64,000 nt of DNA from VXRD01 sp965232265 (GTDB lineage Bacteria; Latescibacterota; UBA2968): assembly GCA_965232265.1 (NCBI GenBank), contig CBDDPH010000002.1, forward strand, positions 1,240,001 to 1,304,000. Reading direction: 5' to 3'. Below, piece after piece: positions 41,485-50,893 of the stretch (position 1 is the first letter of the stretch; every line of letters begins with the position of its first letter). The position numbers and the translations under genes were made by a program. A model generated the notes under the pieces. The model searched no databases, was not told the origin of the DNA, and saw nothing but the letters and a program-made list of their open reading frames with translations.

Positions 41485-44373
41485 TTAGAAGCTGAGTGCG
41501 AGTCCGAAGCGAACCTGCCGCGGCGTGCCAAAGTTGAATGGGCTTTTCTCTTTGAGCTTGTATTTGTCTTCACCTATTTGACCATAGCGATCCACAAAAT
41601 TGCGGCCTTCTTCTGTATTCAGCCAGCCCGAAGTCATTGGACTGCCTGTACTCGAATACACGGGGCTGGTCGCGTTGGCGCGGTTGAACAAATTGAGCAC
41701 CCACACGTATATGTCGCCCTGAAGTCCGATAATTTTGAAACGCTTATTCGCCTTCACATCGGTCCTGAATGTCCAGGGACCATAGCTGGAATTCACCGGT
41801 CCCGAAGGACGTGACGCCGAAGCCCCTGTGGTCACTTCATTAAACGTAAACGTGGGGGTATAGGGGAACCCACTTCCGGCTTCGAACAACACATTGACTC
41901 CGGCATTGGACAGCGGCTGACCACCCAAGAACCTCGGGCCGTCTTTATCGACAAAGCGATAGTCGATAGATGCGGAAATTTTGTGGCGTTGATCAAAGTC
42001 GAGAGGTGAGGTCGATTTGGGCGGCTCGGTCACGCCGGGTTGGAAGCCCCAGGCGATTCGACGCTGGGTTTGTGGGGTTGATCCCGTGCCCGTGGCATAA
42101 GCCAGAGAATATGACACGCGCGCTGTTGTGCGCCCTATGCGACGCATGAGCAAACCGAAGTCCAGCCCCTTAATGGTTCCGTAGTCGTTGTTGCGAAACG
42201 AGGAAAAGGCCGTGGGATCAGACGGAATTGTCGCCACCTGAACGAGATTTTCCACGGCTTTGTAATACGCCGTCACATCGACACTGGCATGACCGCCCAC
42301 CTGCTGCACCACACCCACTTCGTAAGCCGTGGTTTTTTCCGGCCTGAGATTCGGATTGCCAAAGGCGTAATAATATCCCCCCAGTGGCACTTTGTATTCC
42401 AGATAATCCAGGCCCACATACAGGTCTTCCAGCTTGGGTTGCTGGTAAAAAATGCCGTAGTTCATGTGGAACACGGTCTTATCCGTGACGGGAAACCCAA
42501 CACCCAGGCGCGGGCTAATTTTGTGATACACGCTGTTGCCAGACAGATCCGATGGATCCAGCGTGGAATCGCCACCCAGTGGCACGCCTTCATTGGCCAG
42601 CACATCGGTACTCGCATTCAAATAATCGTATCGCACGCCCGCATTGATAATCAACCCGTCGTATTCCATCTTGTCCTGCACGTAAAACGAGGCCAAAATG
42701 GGTTCTTTTTGCGCGTCGCGGGTCTCGTTCAAAGGCTCGACCATCTGATTATTCCAGTCGTACTGATACCCGTAGCGATCTACATCCTGAAAGCCACCCT
42801 TGTCCTTTGTGCTGACAAATGGACCGCGGTAGGTCAAACTGGGGGTCAGGTGCCGGTAATAACGCAACCGATGCATCTGCACGTCAAAACCGAGCTTAAA
42901 CTGGTGATTGCGGCTGACCTGACTGGTCAAATCAAAGTCAATCGGCGTGAGATAAAATGAGCTGGTTTGCTCAAAATCATCATACACGCGCCCTTCATCG
43001 CCTTCAAAATACGTTATAGAGCGATCATTGATGGTTTCCGTTGTCCGCGTAATCTCGGTGGAATCCACATCGCCGCGTGCAAACAAATTTTCCGCGTCAA
43101 AACGCGTATTGCCCTGGGGACGGGCATAGTCGTGCAAATTGTCGAAATGAACCCCGTCACCTGCTTTAAAATTCTGATCGAACATACTCGTTTGCAAGGT
43201 GAAGAAGGTCTTTGCACCGAGCGTGTAGGTCACGCGAGCAAACGCCGAATAGTTATTTCTTTTTACACGCGGCGCGTGCCGCAAATTATAGCGATAGGTG
43301 TGACTATAGCTCAAGCGATCCGTTTTTGAGCCTACGATCCCAGCTTTCAGGCCGATTTCGTCGGACAACCGATACGCCAGCTTGGCCTGCCAGCCCCATC
43401 TTTCGAGCGTATAGTGCGGCAATATGCCCTCGCTGAGCAAATCGTAATCTTCCTGTGACAACAGGTCTTTTTCCCACTCGTGGGCTTCCACCCCCCAGCG
43501 CGGGCTGCGGTCGAGGCGATCGATGTATTCTCCAGAAACAAAAAATGAAGGCCCATTCGTCCCGGGAACGAGCGGACCGCCAAATGTCGCATCGGTGGTA
43601 TTATACCCATAAGAGGGCGCACCGGCCCAACTGCGGTCATTCATCTCATCTGTAATATATTCCACAGACCCCGAATAGTTCTGCCCGCCTTCGCGCGTCA
43701 CCACCTTGACAACGCCCGACATCACGCGCCCATACTCTGCTTCAAACCCACCCACAATTACGGATACCTGATCAATAGCACCATTGCTCAGGGTCGTGGT
43801 CGATGAGCCGAATTGCAAATCCTTCTGCGATACCCCATCGACGATATAGTCAACTTCGGAGAACCGCCCACCGCGTATGTAAAGCGTGCCGTTTCGATTC
43901 GTCACGCCCGCCTGCAAGGACGTGGCCGCTGCATACCCGCGAACAGGCATATACTCGAGTTCTTCGCTGGTTACGAGGCGCATCGAACTGGTTTTGTCTT
44001 TCTGCACCAGCGGGCGCACTGCCACCACCTCGATAGTTTCGCCTTCCAGAACTTGTTCTGCGAGAACAAAATCAACTTCCGTCGTCAAATCGGGCAACAC
44101 CTTAATGCCCTTGAGCACCACATCCTGATACCCGATAAAACTGCATTTTACGTCATACGTGCCTGCCGGCACATTCAAAATCACATAATTACCTTCGGGA
44201 TCGGATGTCGCACCATAGACACTGTGCAAGCCCAGAACCACCACATTGGCACCGGGCAATCCACCACCGTCGCCTTTATCGACAATCTGACCCGCAATTT
44301 TACCCGTCACCCCGGCCATCGCCGATGCGGATAAAAACGACATCGCAACAAGTGCGATTATCCATCTCGTCAT
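41485..44373 (-). CDS. TonB-dependent receptor with N-terminal carboxypeptidase-regulatory-like domain
   Basis: A 962-residue outer-membrane transporter. After the signal peptide (ending SASAMA) there is a CarboxypepD_reg-like domain (GKIAGQIVDKGDGGGLPGANVVV), a plug domain (about 115-230, with GQNYSGSVEY at its end), and a long barrel ending VRFGLALSF. It would import a large or scarce substrate using TonB energy. ATG 44373 is chosen because AAGGGAG lies 6 nt upstream. It leads the unit with the surface protein and PorV-like protein. There is no SusD partner. Confidence 0.88.
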   Translation of the reverse strand: MTRWIIALVAMSFLSASAMAGVTGKIAGQIVDKGDGGGLPGANVVVLGLHSVYGATSDPEGNYVILNVPAGTYDVKCSFIGYQDVVLKGIKVLPDLTTEVDFVLAEQVLEGETIEVVAVRPLVQKDKTSSMRLVTSEELEYMPVRGYAAATSLQAGVTNRNGTLYIRGGRFSEVDYIVDGVSQKDLQFGSSTTTLSNGAIDQVSVIVGGFEAEYGRVMSGVVKVVTREGGQNYSGSVEYITDEMNDRSWAGAPSYGYNTTDATFGGPLVPGTNGPSFFVSGEYIDRLDRSPRWGVEAHEWEKDLLSQEDYDLLSEGILPHYTLERWGWQAKLAYRLSDEIGLKAGIVGSKTDRLSYSHTYRYNLRHAPRVKRNNYSAFARVTYTLGAKTFFTLQTSMFDQNFKAGDGVHFDNLHDYARPQGNTRFDAENLFARGDVDSTEITRTTETINDRSITYFEGDEGRVYDDFEQTSSFYLTPIDFDLTSQVSRNHQFKLGFDVQMHRLRYYRHLTPSLTYRGPFVSTKDKGGFQDVDRYGYQYDWNNQMVEPLNETRDAQKEPILASFYVQDKMEYDGLIINAGVRYDYLNASTDVLANEGVPLGGDSTLDPSDLSGNSVYHKISPRLGVGFPVTDKTVFHMNYGIFYQQPKLEDLYVGLDYLEYKVPLGGYYYAFGNPNLRPEKTTAYEVGVVQQVGGHASVDVTAYYKAVENLVQVATIPSDPTAFSSFRNNDYGTIKGLDFGLLMRRIGRTTARVSYSLAYATGTGSTPQTQRRIAWGFQPGVTEPPKSTSPLDFDQRHKISASIDYRFVDKDGPRFLGGQPLSNAGVNVLFEAGSGFPYTPTFTFNEVTTGASASRPSGPVNSSYGPWTFRTDVKANKRFKIIGLQGDIYVWVLNLFNRANATSPVYSSTGSPMTSGWLNTEEGRNFVDRYGQIGEDKYKLKEKSPFNFGTPRQVRFGLALSF

Positions 44374-44483
44374 GGTCAACTCCCTTCTGAAATAACTTCG
44401 AAAACCAGACTTAATCCAATTCATATCTCATCGTGTAATCCTTCACAACTATGTCGCTTGCATCACCTCCTTATACCCAAAAA

Positions 44484-45086
44484 TCATTGCGAAGGCTCTT
44501 GCCGAACCTCGCTTGCGGGAAACTCGACTTTTGCATAGATCTCGCGCAAAGACAACGCGCAACCAATTGAAACAAAATTGAGCACGTCGTCTTGCTCGCT
44601 AAACTCGGTCAGTAGCCACTGCGTCCCTTGCCGAAGATAGTGTTCCACGCGAATACTATCTTGTGCAACCAAAACGTATTCTTGCAAGGAAGCGACTTGA
44701 CGATAGTGTACAAATTTCTCCCCGCGATCATAAGATTCTGTCGAAGGCGAGAGAACTTCTACAAGCACAGTCGGATTGAGGAGCGTGTCGAGTTCGGCAT
44801 CCTCAAAGTGCGGTTCATCACAGACAACGACAACATCCGGGTAGGTGTATCGTTCTGTTGGGCGAACCTTCACGCGCATATCGTTGATATAGGTCTCACA
44901 AGCCCGCATTCTCAACTGGGAACGAAGCTCGCCAAATATATTACCCGCAATGAGATTATGCGCCCGACTGGCCCCCGCCATCGCATAGATCTGACCGTTT
45001 AGATATTCGCTTTTGGTCGTTGCTTCGCGTTCCAAAATCAGATACGCCTCTGGGGTCAGATAGGATTGTGCAGCGGCAGATGCCAT
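44484..45086 (-). CDS. Uma2-family (DUF820) PD-(D/E)XK endonuclease-like protein
   Basis: A 200-residue protein of the Uma2 group. Typical features are LTPEAYLILEREATTKSEYLNGQIYAMAG, the strand YPDVVVVCDEP, and VLVEVLSPSTESYDRGEKFVHY, which carries the PD-(D/E)XK-type D/E-x-K-like core (D in PDVVV, E in VEVL). GGAGG lies before the ATG. It lies 17 nt after the XdhC gene. Uma2 proteins are very common in FCB-type genomes and their role is unclear, though many are suspected of being defence or selfish elements. Confidence 0.85.
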   Translation of the reverse strand: MASAAAQSYLTPEAYLILEREATTKSEYLNGQIYAMAGASRAHNLIAGNIFGELRSQLRMRACETYINDMRVKVRPTERYTYPDVVVVCDEPHFEDAELDTLLNPTVLVEVLSPSTESYDRGEKFVHYRQVASLQEYVLVAQDSIRVEHYLRQGTQWLLTEFSEQDDVLNFVSIGCALSLREIYAKVEFPASEVRQEPSQ

Positions 45087-45103
45087 GATGGCCTCCGTTT
45101 TTC

Positions 45104-46210
45104 TTATTGACCGGGTAGGGGTCTCGAAACCGACAGCGACACACCTTGGTGAAGGGGTTTTCCCTGTGACCGGCGCACCTGAATGAGTTCAGAGACAATA
45201 CTCACGGCAATTTCTTCGGGTGTATCTGCGCCGATATCCAATCCAATCGGCGCGTGAACCGCATCCAATTTTTCTCGTGGAATACCTTTGGCTTCAAACT
45301 CTTTCCACATCAGCGCGATCTTCCGGCGGCTGCCAATCATCCCGACATACGCCGCCTGAGTCTTAATTGCCTGCTCAATAACCGGCTTATCGTGCTGATG
45401 CCCGCGCGTCACAGCCACCACATAAGACAAATCGTCAACAACCAGATGATCAAAAGCCGTCTCCATCTCCAGCGTCAGCGTTTCACTCGCCATGGGAAAC
45501 CGCTCTTTGTTGGCAAACATGGGCCGGTCGTCAATAACCACAATTCGAAACCCGACCGAATGCGCCATCTGCGCGATGGCAAAAGAAACGTGCCCCCCGC
45601 CAAACAAAAACAGCGTGGGTTCGGGACAAATAGACTCCAAAAAGACCACAACGGGTTCAACGCCAATTTTTATGACCTTGAGCAAACTCTCAGGAATCGC
45701 CTCAAAAGCTGCCACCTCTTCGCGCACACATGCTTCCGCAAGGTCATGCCCCAGGCACCCCACTGTCCTACCATCGGGATGCACCAACAACTTTGTGCCC
45801 ACTTGGTCAACGCCCGAAACCAGCGTTGCCAACACCGCCGAACCGCGCACGTTGCGAACCCGAGCAATCTCGTCGAGCATATCACCTGCGCGACCAGGCA
45901 ACAGAGGCTCGGTAAAAATCTCGACATTGCCGCCGCAGTTGAGACCATTTTCGCCCGCGTGTTTCTCCGTCAAAATAAACTTCTGCAACGTGGGTGCTTC
46001 GGTCTCCATCACATGGCGGGCTTCGGCCCACACATCGGCCTCCAAACACCCGCCGCCCACCGTACCTATAATTTTGCCATCGGGACGCACGAGCATCTTG
46101 GCCTTCTTGCTCATCGGCAAAGACCCCTTGCTCGACACAATCGTCGATAAGGCGGCCTTTTCCCCCTGAGAAATCAGGGTCAAAGCCTCTTGAAAAACAT
46201 CTCGACCAGC
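45104..46210 (-). CDS. XdhC/CoxI-family molybdenum-hydroxylase maturation protein
   Basis: A 368-residue XdhC protein that sulfurates or delivers the Mo cofactor to xanthine-dehydrogenase-type enzymes. The N-terminal XdhC_CoxI domain has GSLPMSKKAKMLV and TVGGGCLEADVW; the C-terminal Rossmann domain has FLFGGGHVSFAIAQMA and VDDLSYVVAVTRGHQHD. Start at ATG 46210 with AGGGG before it; an in-frame start at 46390 runs through a palindromic repeat and is unlikely. It ends just before the Uma2 gene. Confidence 0.88.
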   Translation of the reverse strand, partial: AGRDVFQEALTLISQGEKAALSTIVSSKGSLPMSKKAKMLVRPDGKIIGTVGGGCLEADVWAEARHVMETEAPTLQKFILTEKHAGENGLNCGGNVEIFTEPLLPGRAGDMLDEIARVRNVRGSAVLATLVSGVDQVGTKLLVHPDGRTVGCLGHDLAEACVREEVAAFEAIPESLLKVIKIGVEPVVVFLESICPEPTLFLFGGGHVSFAIAQMAHSVGFRIVVIDDRPMFANKERFPMASETLTLEMETAFDHLVVDDLSYVVAVTRGHQHDKPVIEQAIKTQAAYVGMIGSRRKIALMWKEFEAKGIPREKLDAVHAPIGLDIGADTPEEIAVSIVSELIQVRRSQGKPLHQGVSLSVSRPLPGQ

Positions 46211-46257
46211 CATAACGTCCCCTATCGAAAAAACGCGAATCAACGAATCCCAACGAC

Positions 46258-46277
46258 GGGCGAAAAATTTTTCGCCC
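46258..46277. repeat. GGGCGAAA palindrome repeat
   Basis: Perfect GGGCGAAAAATTTTTCGCCC, 46258-46277, in the 204-nt gap between XdhC and CoxE. Same family as 28284-28303, 49073-49092 and 54828-54843. Confidence 0.75.
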
Positions 46278-46350
46278 CTACACATCCGGGTACTTTGTAT
46301 CCTCTGTGGCTTGCATCCATCTGCATCCATCCCTGTTTTCACAGAGCCTG

Positions 46351-46373
46351 CCCCGTAGTGCTTTAATACGGGG
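46351..46373. repeat. CCCCGTA palindrome repeat, copy 2
   Basis: CCCCGTA / TACGGGG with a 9-nt loop, near copy of 36015-36037. Confidence 0.55.
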
Positions 46374-46414
46374 GACATGCCTGCGTCCATCTGCGGATGC
46401 GTCTATTCGCCACC

Positions 46415-47551
46415 CTACTTCCAAACAGACCGCAGTGTTCGGGCGAGTTGGATCAAACTCTCCAAATTGTGTGCGGGCAAAAAATAATCCAGATATGGAA
46501 GTGCTGTCTTCATCCCCAAACACAGGGGCTGATACCCCGGCGTGCCCAAAAGCGGGTTGAGCCACATCAACTTATGCACGCGCTTTCGCAATCGCGCCAT
46601 CTCTTGCCGCATCAAATCGGGATCGCCCCGGTCCCAGCCATCGCTCACAATAATCATCACAGTGCGCGAGTGCAACATATCGCGCGCAAACTGGTCGTTA
46701 AACTCGCGCAAACACCCGCCAATATCTGTGCCACCCGCCCAGTCGTGTACTGTATCGGCCACTTCCACGAGCGATTCTTCAATGCCTTTTGTCTTGAGCA
46801 AACGCGAAATTGCGGTCATCCGCGTGGAAAACACCCCGACCTCCACATCTCGGATTTCGCGCTTGAGCGCGTAGATAAAGCGAATCAGAAAGCGGCTATA
46901 ACAATCCATAGACCCGCTCACATCACACAACAACATCAGCTTGGTCTTTTTGATGCGCCGCCGCTTCATCATCAATTCCACACCATCGGAACCATATAGT
47001 GCATTGCGCCGCCATGTGCGCCTGAAATCCAGTTCAGCCCCTCGATTCTCGGGCACGCGCCTGCGACTGCGGCGATTGGCAATAATATTCACAATCTCGT
47101 GAATCACCTTTCGGGCCTGCTCAATCTCGCGATCGGACATTGCCGCCAGATCTTTTCCCATCAACGCCTCATCGGGACTATACCCAACCTCCTCGGATTC
47201 GCCCTCCCCTTCGGCCTCCTCCTGCAAATCTGCGGTATCCACCACCTCATTGACATCTGCCTGAACATCGAGGTCTGGATCGCCGCCGGCATCCGTATCG
47301 GTCAGCGTCATATCATCGGGCAAAATCGGCCGCGCCCAGAAAGCCCTGAAAACCTCGTCAAAAGTCTCCAGATCGTCGTAGCGCGACACCAGTGTTGCCC
47401 GCGCTGCTGCGTAAAAATCGCTTCGATTGTGCAGACTGATATATTGAAAACTGTCGCACAAATCGATGAGATTGCCCGCATTGACTTCAACGCCTGCACT
47501 GTGCAAAGCCCTTGAAAAACCGACAACTCGCCCCAGCATCGTTCTTGGCAT
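46415..47551 (-). CDS. CoxE-like VWA-domain protein
   Basis: A 378-residue protein of the CoxE/VWA group. It has a MIDAS motif LLCDVSGSMDCYSR, the second MIDAS Thr in GGTDIGGCL and the third Asp in IIVSDGWDRGDPD. The N-terminal half is acidic (about 85-150). With a MoxR/CoxD ATPase it takes part in maturation of molybdenum hydroxylases such as CO dehydrogenase. It lies 8 nt after the ATPase gene and so is co-expressed. No Mo-hydroxylase subunit genes are in the window, so the target enzyme is elsewhere. Confidence 0.9.
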   Translation of the reverse strand: MPRTMLGRVVGFSRALHSAGVEVNAGNLIDLCDSFQYISLHNRSDFYAAARATLVSRYDDLETFDEVFRAFWARPILPDDMTLTDTDAGGDPDLDVQADVNEVVDTADLQEEAEGEGESEEVGYSPDEALMGKDLAAMSDREIEQARKVIHEIVNIIANRRSRRRVPENRGAELDFRRTWRRNALYGSDGVELMMKRRRIKKTKLMLLCDVSGSMDCYSRFLIRFIYALKREIRDVEVGVFSTRMTAISRLLKTKGIEESLVEVADTVHDWAGGTDIGGCLREFNDQFARDMLHSRTVMIIVSDGWDRGDPDLMRQEMARLRKRVHKLMWLNPLLGTPGYQPLCLGMKTALPYLDYFLPAHNLESLIQLARTLRSVWK

Positions 47552-47559
47552 GTGATCTC

Positions 47560-48471
47560 CTAAACACCAACTTGCGTGCGTTCTTTTAACAATCGGGCCT
47601 TCTCAATCAGTTGTGGCAGGCCGTCTTCCTGAATTTTCTCAATATCTTCTTTATACTTCAAAACGCATCCCAATGTCGCATCAACTGTCTGCGGGTCCAG
47701 TTCTTCAACTTGCATAGCCATCAGAGCCAGCGCCCAATCAATCGTTTCGGCAACACCTGGTTTTTTGTAAAAATCGCGATTGCGCAACAATTGCATAAAC
47801 CCGCAAACCTGTTGCGCCAATTCGTCCTGTACACCCGACACCCGCGACCGCACAATATCCATTTCTTTGCCAAACGTGGGATAGTCAATCCACAAATACA
47901 AACACCGGCGCTTCAGCGCGTCGTGCAACTCGCGCGTGCGATTGGACGTCAGCACGACAAACGGCACCTGCATCGCTCTTATCGCACCAATCTCGGGAAT
48001 CGTAATCTGGAAATCGGACAACACTTCGAGCAAAAACGCTTCAAACTCTTCATCTGACCGATCCACTTCGTCAATCAACAACACCTGTTGCTTTTCTGCG
48101 CTACCCTCAAGAGCCGACAAAAGGGGACGCTTGAGCAAAAAATCTTCGCGAAAAATATTTTGACCAATTTCGGCCTTGTCGATTCCTCGCGCCTCTTCCA
48201 GCCTCAACTCCAGCATCTGACGCGGATAATTCCATTCGTACAATGCCGTATTGGCATCGATACCTTCATAGCATTGCAACCGAATCAACTCGGTATCAAA
48301 AATACCGGCCATAACTTTGGCCACTTCTGTCTTGCCAACGCCTGGTTCCCCCTCCAGAAAAATCGGTTTGCCAAGCGACTGCGCCAAAAAAATCGTCGTT
48401 GCCAATGTGCGGTCCGTGATATACCCCTGCTCGGCAAACCGCGCCTCAACCTCTTCAATGGAGTTTAACAT
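47560..48471 (-). CDS. MoxR/CoxD-like AAA+ ATPase
   Basis: A 303-residue AAA+ ATPase of the MoxR family. Walker A GEPGVGKTEVAK, Walker B VLLIDEVDRSDEEFEAFL, sensor 1 VLTSNRTRELHDALKRRC, and a C-terminal lid are all present. MoxR ATPases act with VWA proteins as chaperones for metal-cofactor insertion. ATG 48471 is chosen because AAAGGG lies 4-5 nt upstream. It overlaps the Nudix gene's stop by 7 nt and is followed 8 nt later by CoxE, so the three form an operon. Confidence 0.92.
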   Translation of the reverse strand: MLNSIEEVEARFAEQGYITDRTLATTIFLAQSLGKPIFLEGEPGVGKTEVAKVMAGIFDTELIRLQCYEGIDANTALYEWNYPRQMLELRLEEARGIDKAEIGQNIFREDFLLKRPLLSALEGSAEKQQVLLIDEVDRSDEEFEAFLLEVLSDFQITIPEIGAIRAMQVPFVVLTSNRTRELHDALKRRCLYLWIDYPTFGKEMDIVRSRVSGVQDELAQQVCGFMQLLRNRDFYKKPGVAETIDWALALMAMQVEELDPQTVDATLGCVLKYKEDIEKIQEDGLPQLIEKARLLKERTQVGV

Positions 48472-49022
48472 AGTACCCTTTCTTTTGCGTACATTTCGCC
48501 ATACTGCGCCACCCAAATTTTCAATGCCTCTCTGGTCGTGTCAAATGCCAGATCATTCCATGGAATATCCCGAGTGGCAAATGTAGCCACAGCCTGCGAT
48601 TCAAAATTGCCTTCCAACTTTCCGCCCACAACCCGTCCCGTATAAACAACCAGCACCACCCGCTCCCCTTCATAAGACAACACGCCGAGCAACTCGCCGA
48701 TCTCGACCTCTAACCCCACCTCCTCGCGGGTTTCGCGCACAGCCGCGACATCGGTTGGCTCGCCCGCATCCACATAGCCGCCGGGGAACACCCACTTGCC
48801 AAACCCGGGGTCAATATTGCGCTTGAGCAGGACAACGCCACCATCGAGGGTGACAATAACCCCGGCAGCGACTTTGGGGTCGAGATAAGCCACAAAGCCA
48901 CACGCCGGACAACACGGCCTCTCCCGATCTTCAACTGCTTTTACAATGAGCAAAGTCCCACAGCGCTCGCAAAATCGGGCTTCGGATTTTATGCAACTGG
49001 GCAAAGGGATCAACCACCTCAT
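48465..49022 (-). CDS. Nudix hydrolase with N-terminal zinc ribbon
   Basis: A 185-residue Nudix protein. An N-terminal zinc ribbon (CERCG, about 18-22, and CPACG, about 38-42) precedes a Nudix box GGYVDAGEPTDVAAVRETRE followed by EVGLE, fitting GX5EX7REUXEEXGU. Such zinc-ribbon proteins are often NADH-pyrophosphatase-like or ADP-ribose hydrolases. Start is ambiguous: ATG 49022 has no ribosome site, while TTG 49004 has AGGTGG 8 nt before it. It starts the operon with MoxR and CoxE. Confidence 0.9.
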   Translation of the reverse strand: MRWLIPLPSCIKSEARFCERCGTLLIVKAVEDRERPCCPACGFVAYLDPKVAAGVIVTLDGGVVLLKRNIDPGFGKWVFPGGYVDAGEPTDVAAVRETREEVGLEVEIGELLGVLSYEGERVVLVVYTGRVVGGKLEGNFESQAVATFATRDIPWNDLAFDTTREALKIWVAQYGEMYAKERVLC

Positions 49023-49063
49023 TTTTTAATAATAACAATGCGAATAAAGAATAGAAATCATAG

Positions 49064-49134
49064 CGCAATGACGGGCGAAAGGTTTTTCGCCCCTACAATA
49101 GATAACGAACCACTAACCACTGATTGCTTGTTTT
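49064..49134. repeat. 71-nt dispersed repeat containing a GGGCGAAA palindrome, copy 2
   Basis: Exact reverse complement of 28242-28312. It lies in the 343-nt gap between the Nudix gene and phoU, which holds no gene. Confidence 0.85.
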
Positions 49135-49240
49135 TTCTTAAGTCGCACATGACGTATTATATAGTAGCATTTCCAGATAGTAAAATACACAGGTATCATT
49201 TTGGGGTCAACGAAAAAGCCCCGAATTTGAATTCGTGGCA

Positions 49241-49274
49241 AAAAAAATGGGAACCGGGTCGCAGGCCGGTTCCC
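49241..49274 (-). terminator. Rho-independent terminator of the pst-phoU operon
   Basis: A 9-bp stem GGGAACCGG / CCGGTTCCC (49249-49257 with 49266-49274) is followed on the minus strand by seven T (49241-49247, after one A). About 90 nt after the phoU stop. Confidence 0.85.
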
Positions 49275-49365
49275 AAGAGGGAAAATACGTCGTGCTTGGA
49301 TATAATATCATCGCCGTGTTACAATCGCGTGTCGCTTACACGACAGTGTTCGCCAAAAAGAGGAA

Positions 49366-50043
49366 TTACTCTTCTGCACGCAATTCCTCCTTTTGATGTC
49401 TCACAATGCGTCCCTGAACGAGATAGACGACATTTTCGGCAATATTGGATGAATGATCGCCTATGCGTTCCAAATGCCGCGACACGAGAATGAGCAAAAT
49501 AGCCTGATCCACAGTCGAGGACATACCCGTGTTTAAGTACGTCAATAACTCGCGGAAAATTTGATCGCGCAACGCATCCATTATATCGTCAGTTTTACGC
49601 ACCTTATTGGCCAATTCCACATCGCGATTGACAAAAGCATCCAGCGCATCCCTGACCATACCCTGTGCCAATACGGCCATCCGCGGAATATCGATCAGCG
49701 GTTTCAGTTGCGGGATCTGATTGAGCAAGCGGGCACGCTGCGCGATATTCACCGCCTGATCATTGATGCGCTCGAGATCGTAATTGATCTTTATCATACT
49801 CGCCACCAGGCGCAAGTCCCCAGCCACGGGTTGCTGCATAGCCAGCAACTTCAAACACTCTTCTTCTATCGCCACTTCCCAATCGTCGATGTGATGCCCA
49901 CCTTCTTCAACCTCATCGGCGAGGTGATTATCGCGTTCTACAAGCGATTGTACCGCCTGTTCAATAGACTCTTCCACCGCACTGCCCATCTTCAACAACT
50001 CACCTTTGAGGTGGTCGAGATGCTGGTCGAGAGTACGCTCCAT
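49366..50043 (-). CDS. phoU: Phosphate-uptake regulator PhoU
   Basis: A 225-residue PhoU protein: two three-helix bundles each with a PhoU metal-binding motif (ERINDQAVNIAQRA and ERIGDHSSNIAENV). It links the Pst transporter to the PhoR/PhoB two-component signal. Start ATG 50043 is preferred because AGGAG lies 8 nt upstream; an ATG at 50049 is too close to it. It follows pstB closely and ends the operon before a terminator. phoR and phoB are not in the window. Confidence 0.96.
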   Translation of the reverse strand: MERTLDQHLDHLKGELLKMGSAVEESIEQAVQSLVERDNHLADEVEEGGHHIDDWEVAIEEECLKLLAMQQPVAGDLRLVASMIKINYDLERINDQAVNIAQRARLLNQIPQLKPLIDIPRMAVLAQGMVRDALDAFVNRDVELANKVRKTDDIMDALRDQIFRELLTYLNTGMSSTVDQAILLILVSRHLERIGDHSSNIAENVVYLVQGRIVRHQKEELRAEE

Positions 50044-50060
50044 AATCATGACTCCTCTGC

Positions 50061-50870
50061 TTAGCCAAACCGCCCTGTCACATAATCTTCGGTTTGTTTG
50101 AGCTGCGGATTGGTAAACATCTCGCTCGTTTCGGCCATCTCAATCAAGCGTCCCAAATAGAAAAACGCCGTATAGTCCGAAATGCGCGATGCCTGCTGCA
50201 TATTGTGTGTTACAATCACAATCGTATATTGCTTTTTGAGCTCTTCAATTGTCTCTTCAATACGCCCTGTCGCAATTGGGTCCAGCGCCGAACAGGGTTC
50301 ATCCATCAAGATCACCGCAGGCTCAACGGCAATTGCACGCGCAATGCACAACCTCTGCTGCTGCCCTCCCGAAAGGCCCAAGGCACTGTCATCGAGCCGG
50401 TCTTTTACCTCATCCCAAAGCGCGGCAGCCTGCAAACTGCGCTCCACCACCTCATCGAGCACCGCCCGCCGATTCTCACCTGCAATTCTCAACCCATAAA
50501 CGAGATTCTCATAAATCGACTTGGGAAAGGGATTGGACTTTTGAAACACCATCCCGACCTGGCGACGCAACGAAATCACATCGTATCCGGGGCCGTAAAT
50601 GTCGTCATGATCAATTTCAACCATACCCTCAATACGCACCGAATCGATCAAATCGTTCAGCCGATTCATGCACCGCAACAGCGTTGACTTCCCGCACCCC
50701 GAAGGACCGATCAAAGCCGTTACCCGATACTCGGGAATCTGCATGTCAATGTCAAAAAGGGCCTGCGTCTCTCCGTAATACAGGCTCAGGTTCGATATGG
50801 TGACAATGGGATTCGGAATATCTGGAACAAGTGCTTCGGACCGTGTACTTGCAAGTTCTACTTCTGCCAT
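50061..50870 (-). CDS. pstB: Phosphate ABC transporter ATP-binding protein PstB
   Basis: A 269-residue ABC ATPase energising phosphate import. Walker A GPSGCGKSTLLRCMNRLNDL (the MNRLNDL run is typical of PstB), signature LSGGQQQRLCIARA, Walker B VILMDEPCSALDP and the switch His in VTHNMQQA are present. GAAAGGA lies before the ATG. It follows pstA and precedes phoU. Confidence 0.97.
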   Translation of the reverse strand: MAEVELASTRSEALVPDIPNPIVTISNLSLYYGETQALFDIDMQIPEYRVTALIGPSGCGKSTLLRCMNRLNDLIDSVRIEGMVEIDHDDIYGPGYDVISLRRQVGMVFQKSNPFPKSIYENLVYGLRIAGENRRAVLDEVVERSLQAAALWDEVKDRLDDSALGLSGGQQQRLCIARAIAVEPAVILMDEPCSALDPIATGRIEETIEELKKQYTIVIVTHNMQQASRISDYTAFFYLGRLIEMAETSEMFTNPQLKQTEDYVTGRFG

Positions 50871-50893
50871 CGTGATTCCTTTCTCTCACCTAT

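Noticed and set aside
44403..44483. Tiny leader frames before the TonB receptor
   Set aside because: Two frames of 4-6 codons follow ribosome-like sites, but spacing is poor and nothing indicates leader function.
45254..46150. 298-codon plus-strand frame opposite xdhC
   Set aside because: Antisense shadow of XdhC; no recognisable protein features.
46211..46390. Extended N-terminus of XdhC
   Set aside because: It reads through a palindromic repeat; ATG 46210 has a ribosome site and gives the normal XdhC start.
49216..49238. CGAAT...ATTCG hairpin in the gap before phoU
   Set aside because: Only 5-bp arms and no T-run; probably chance.
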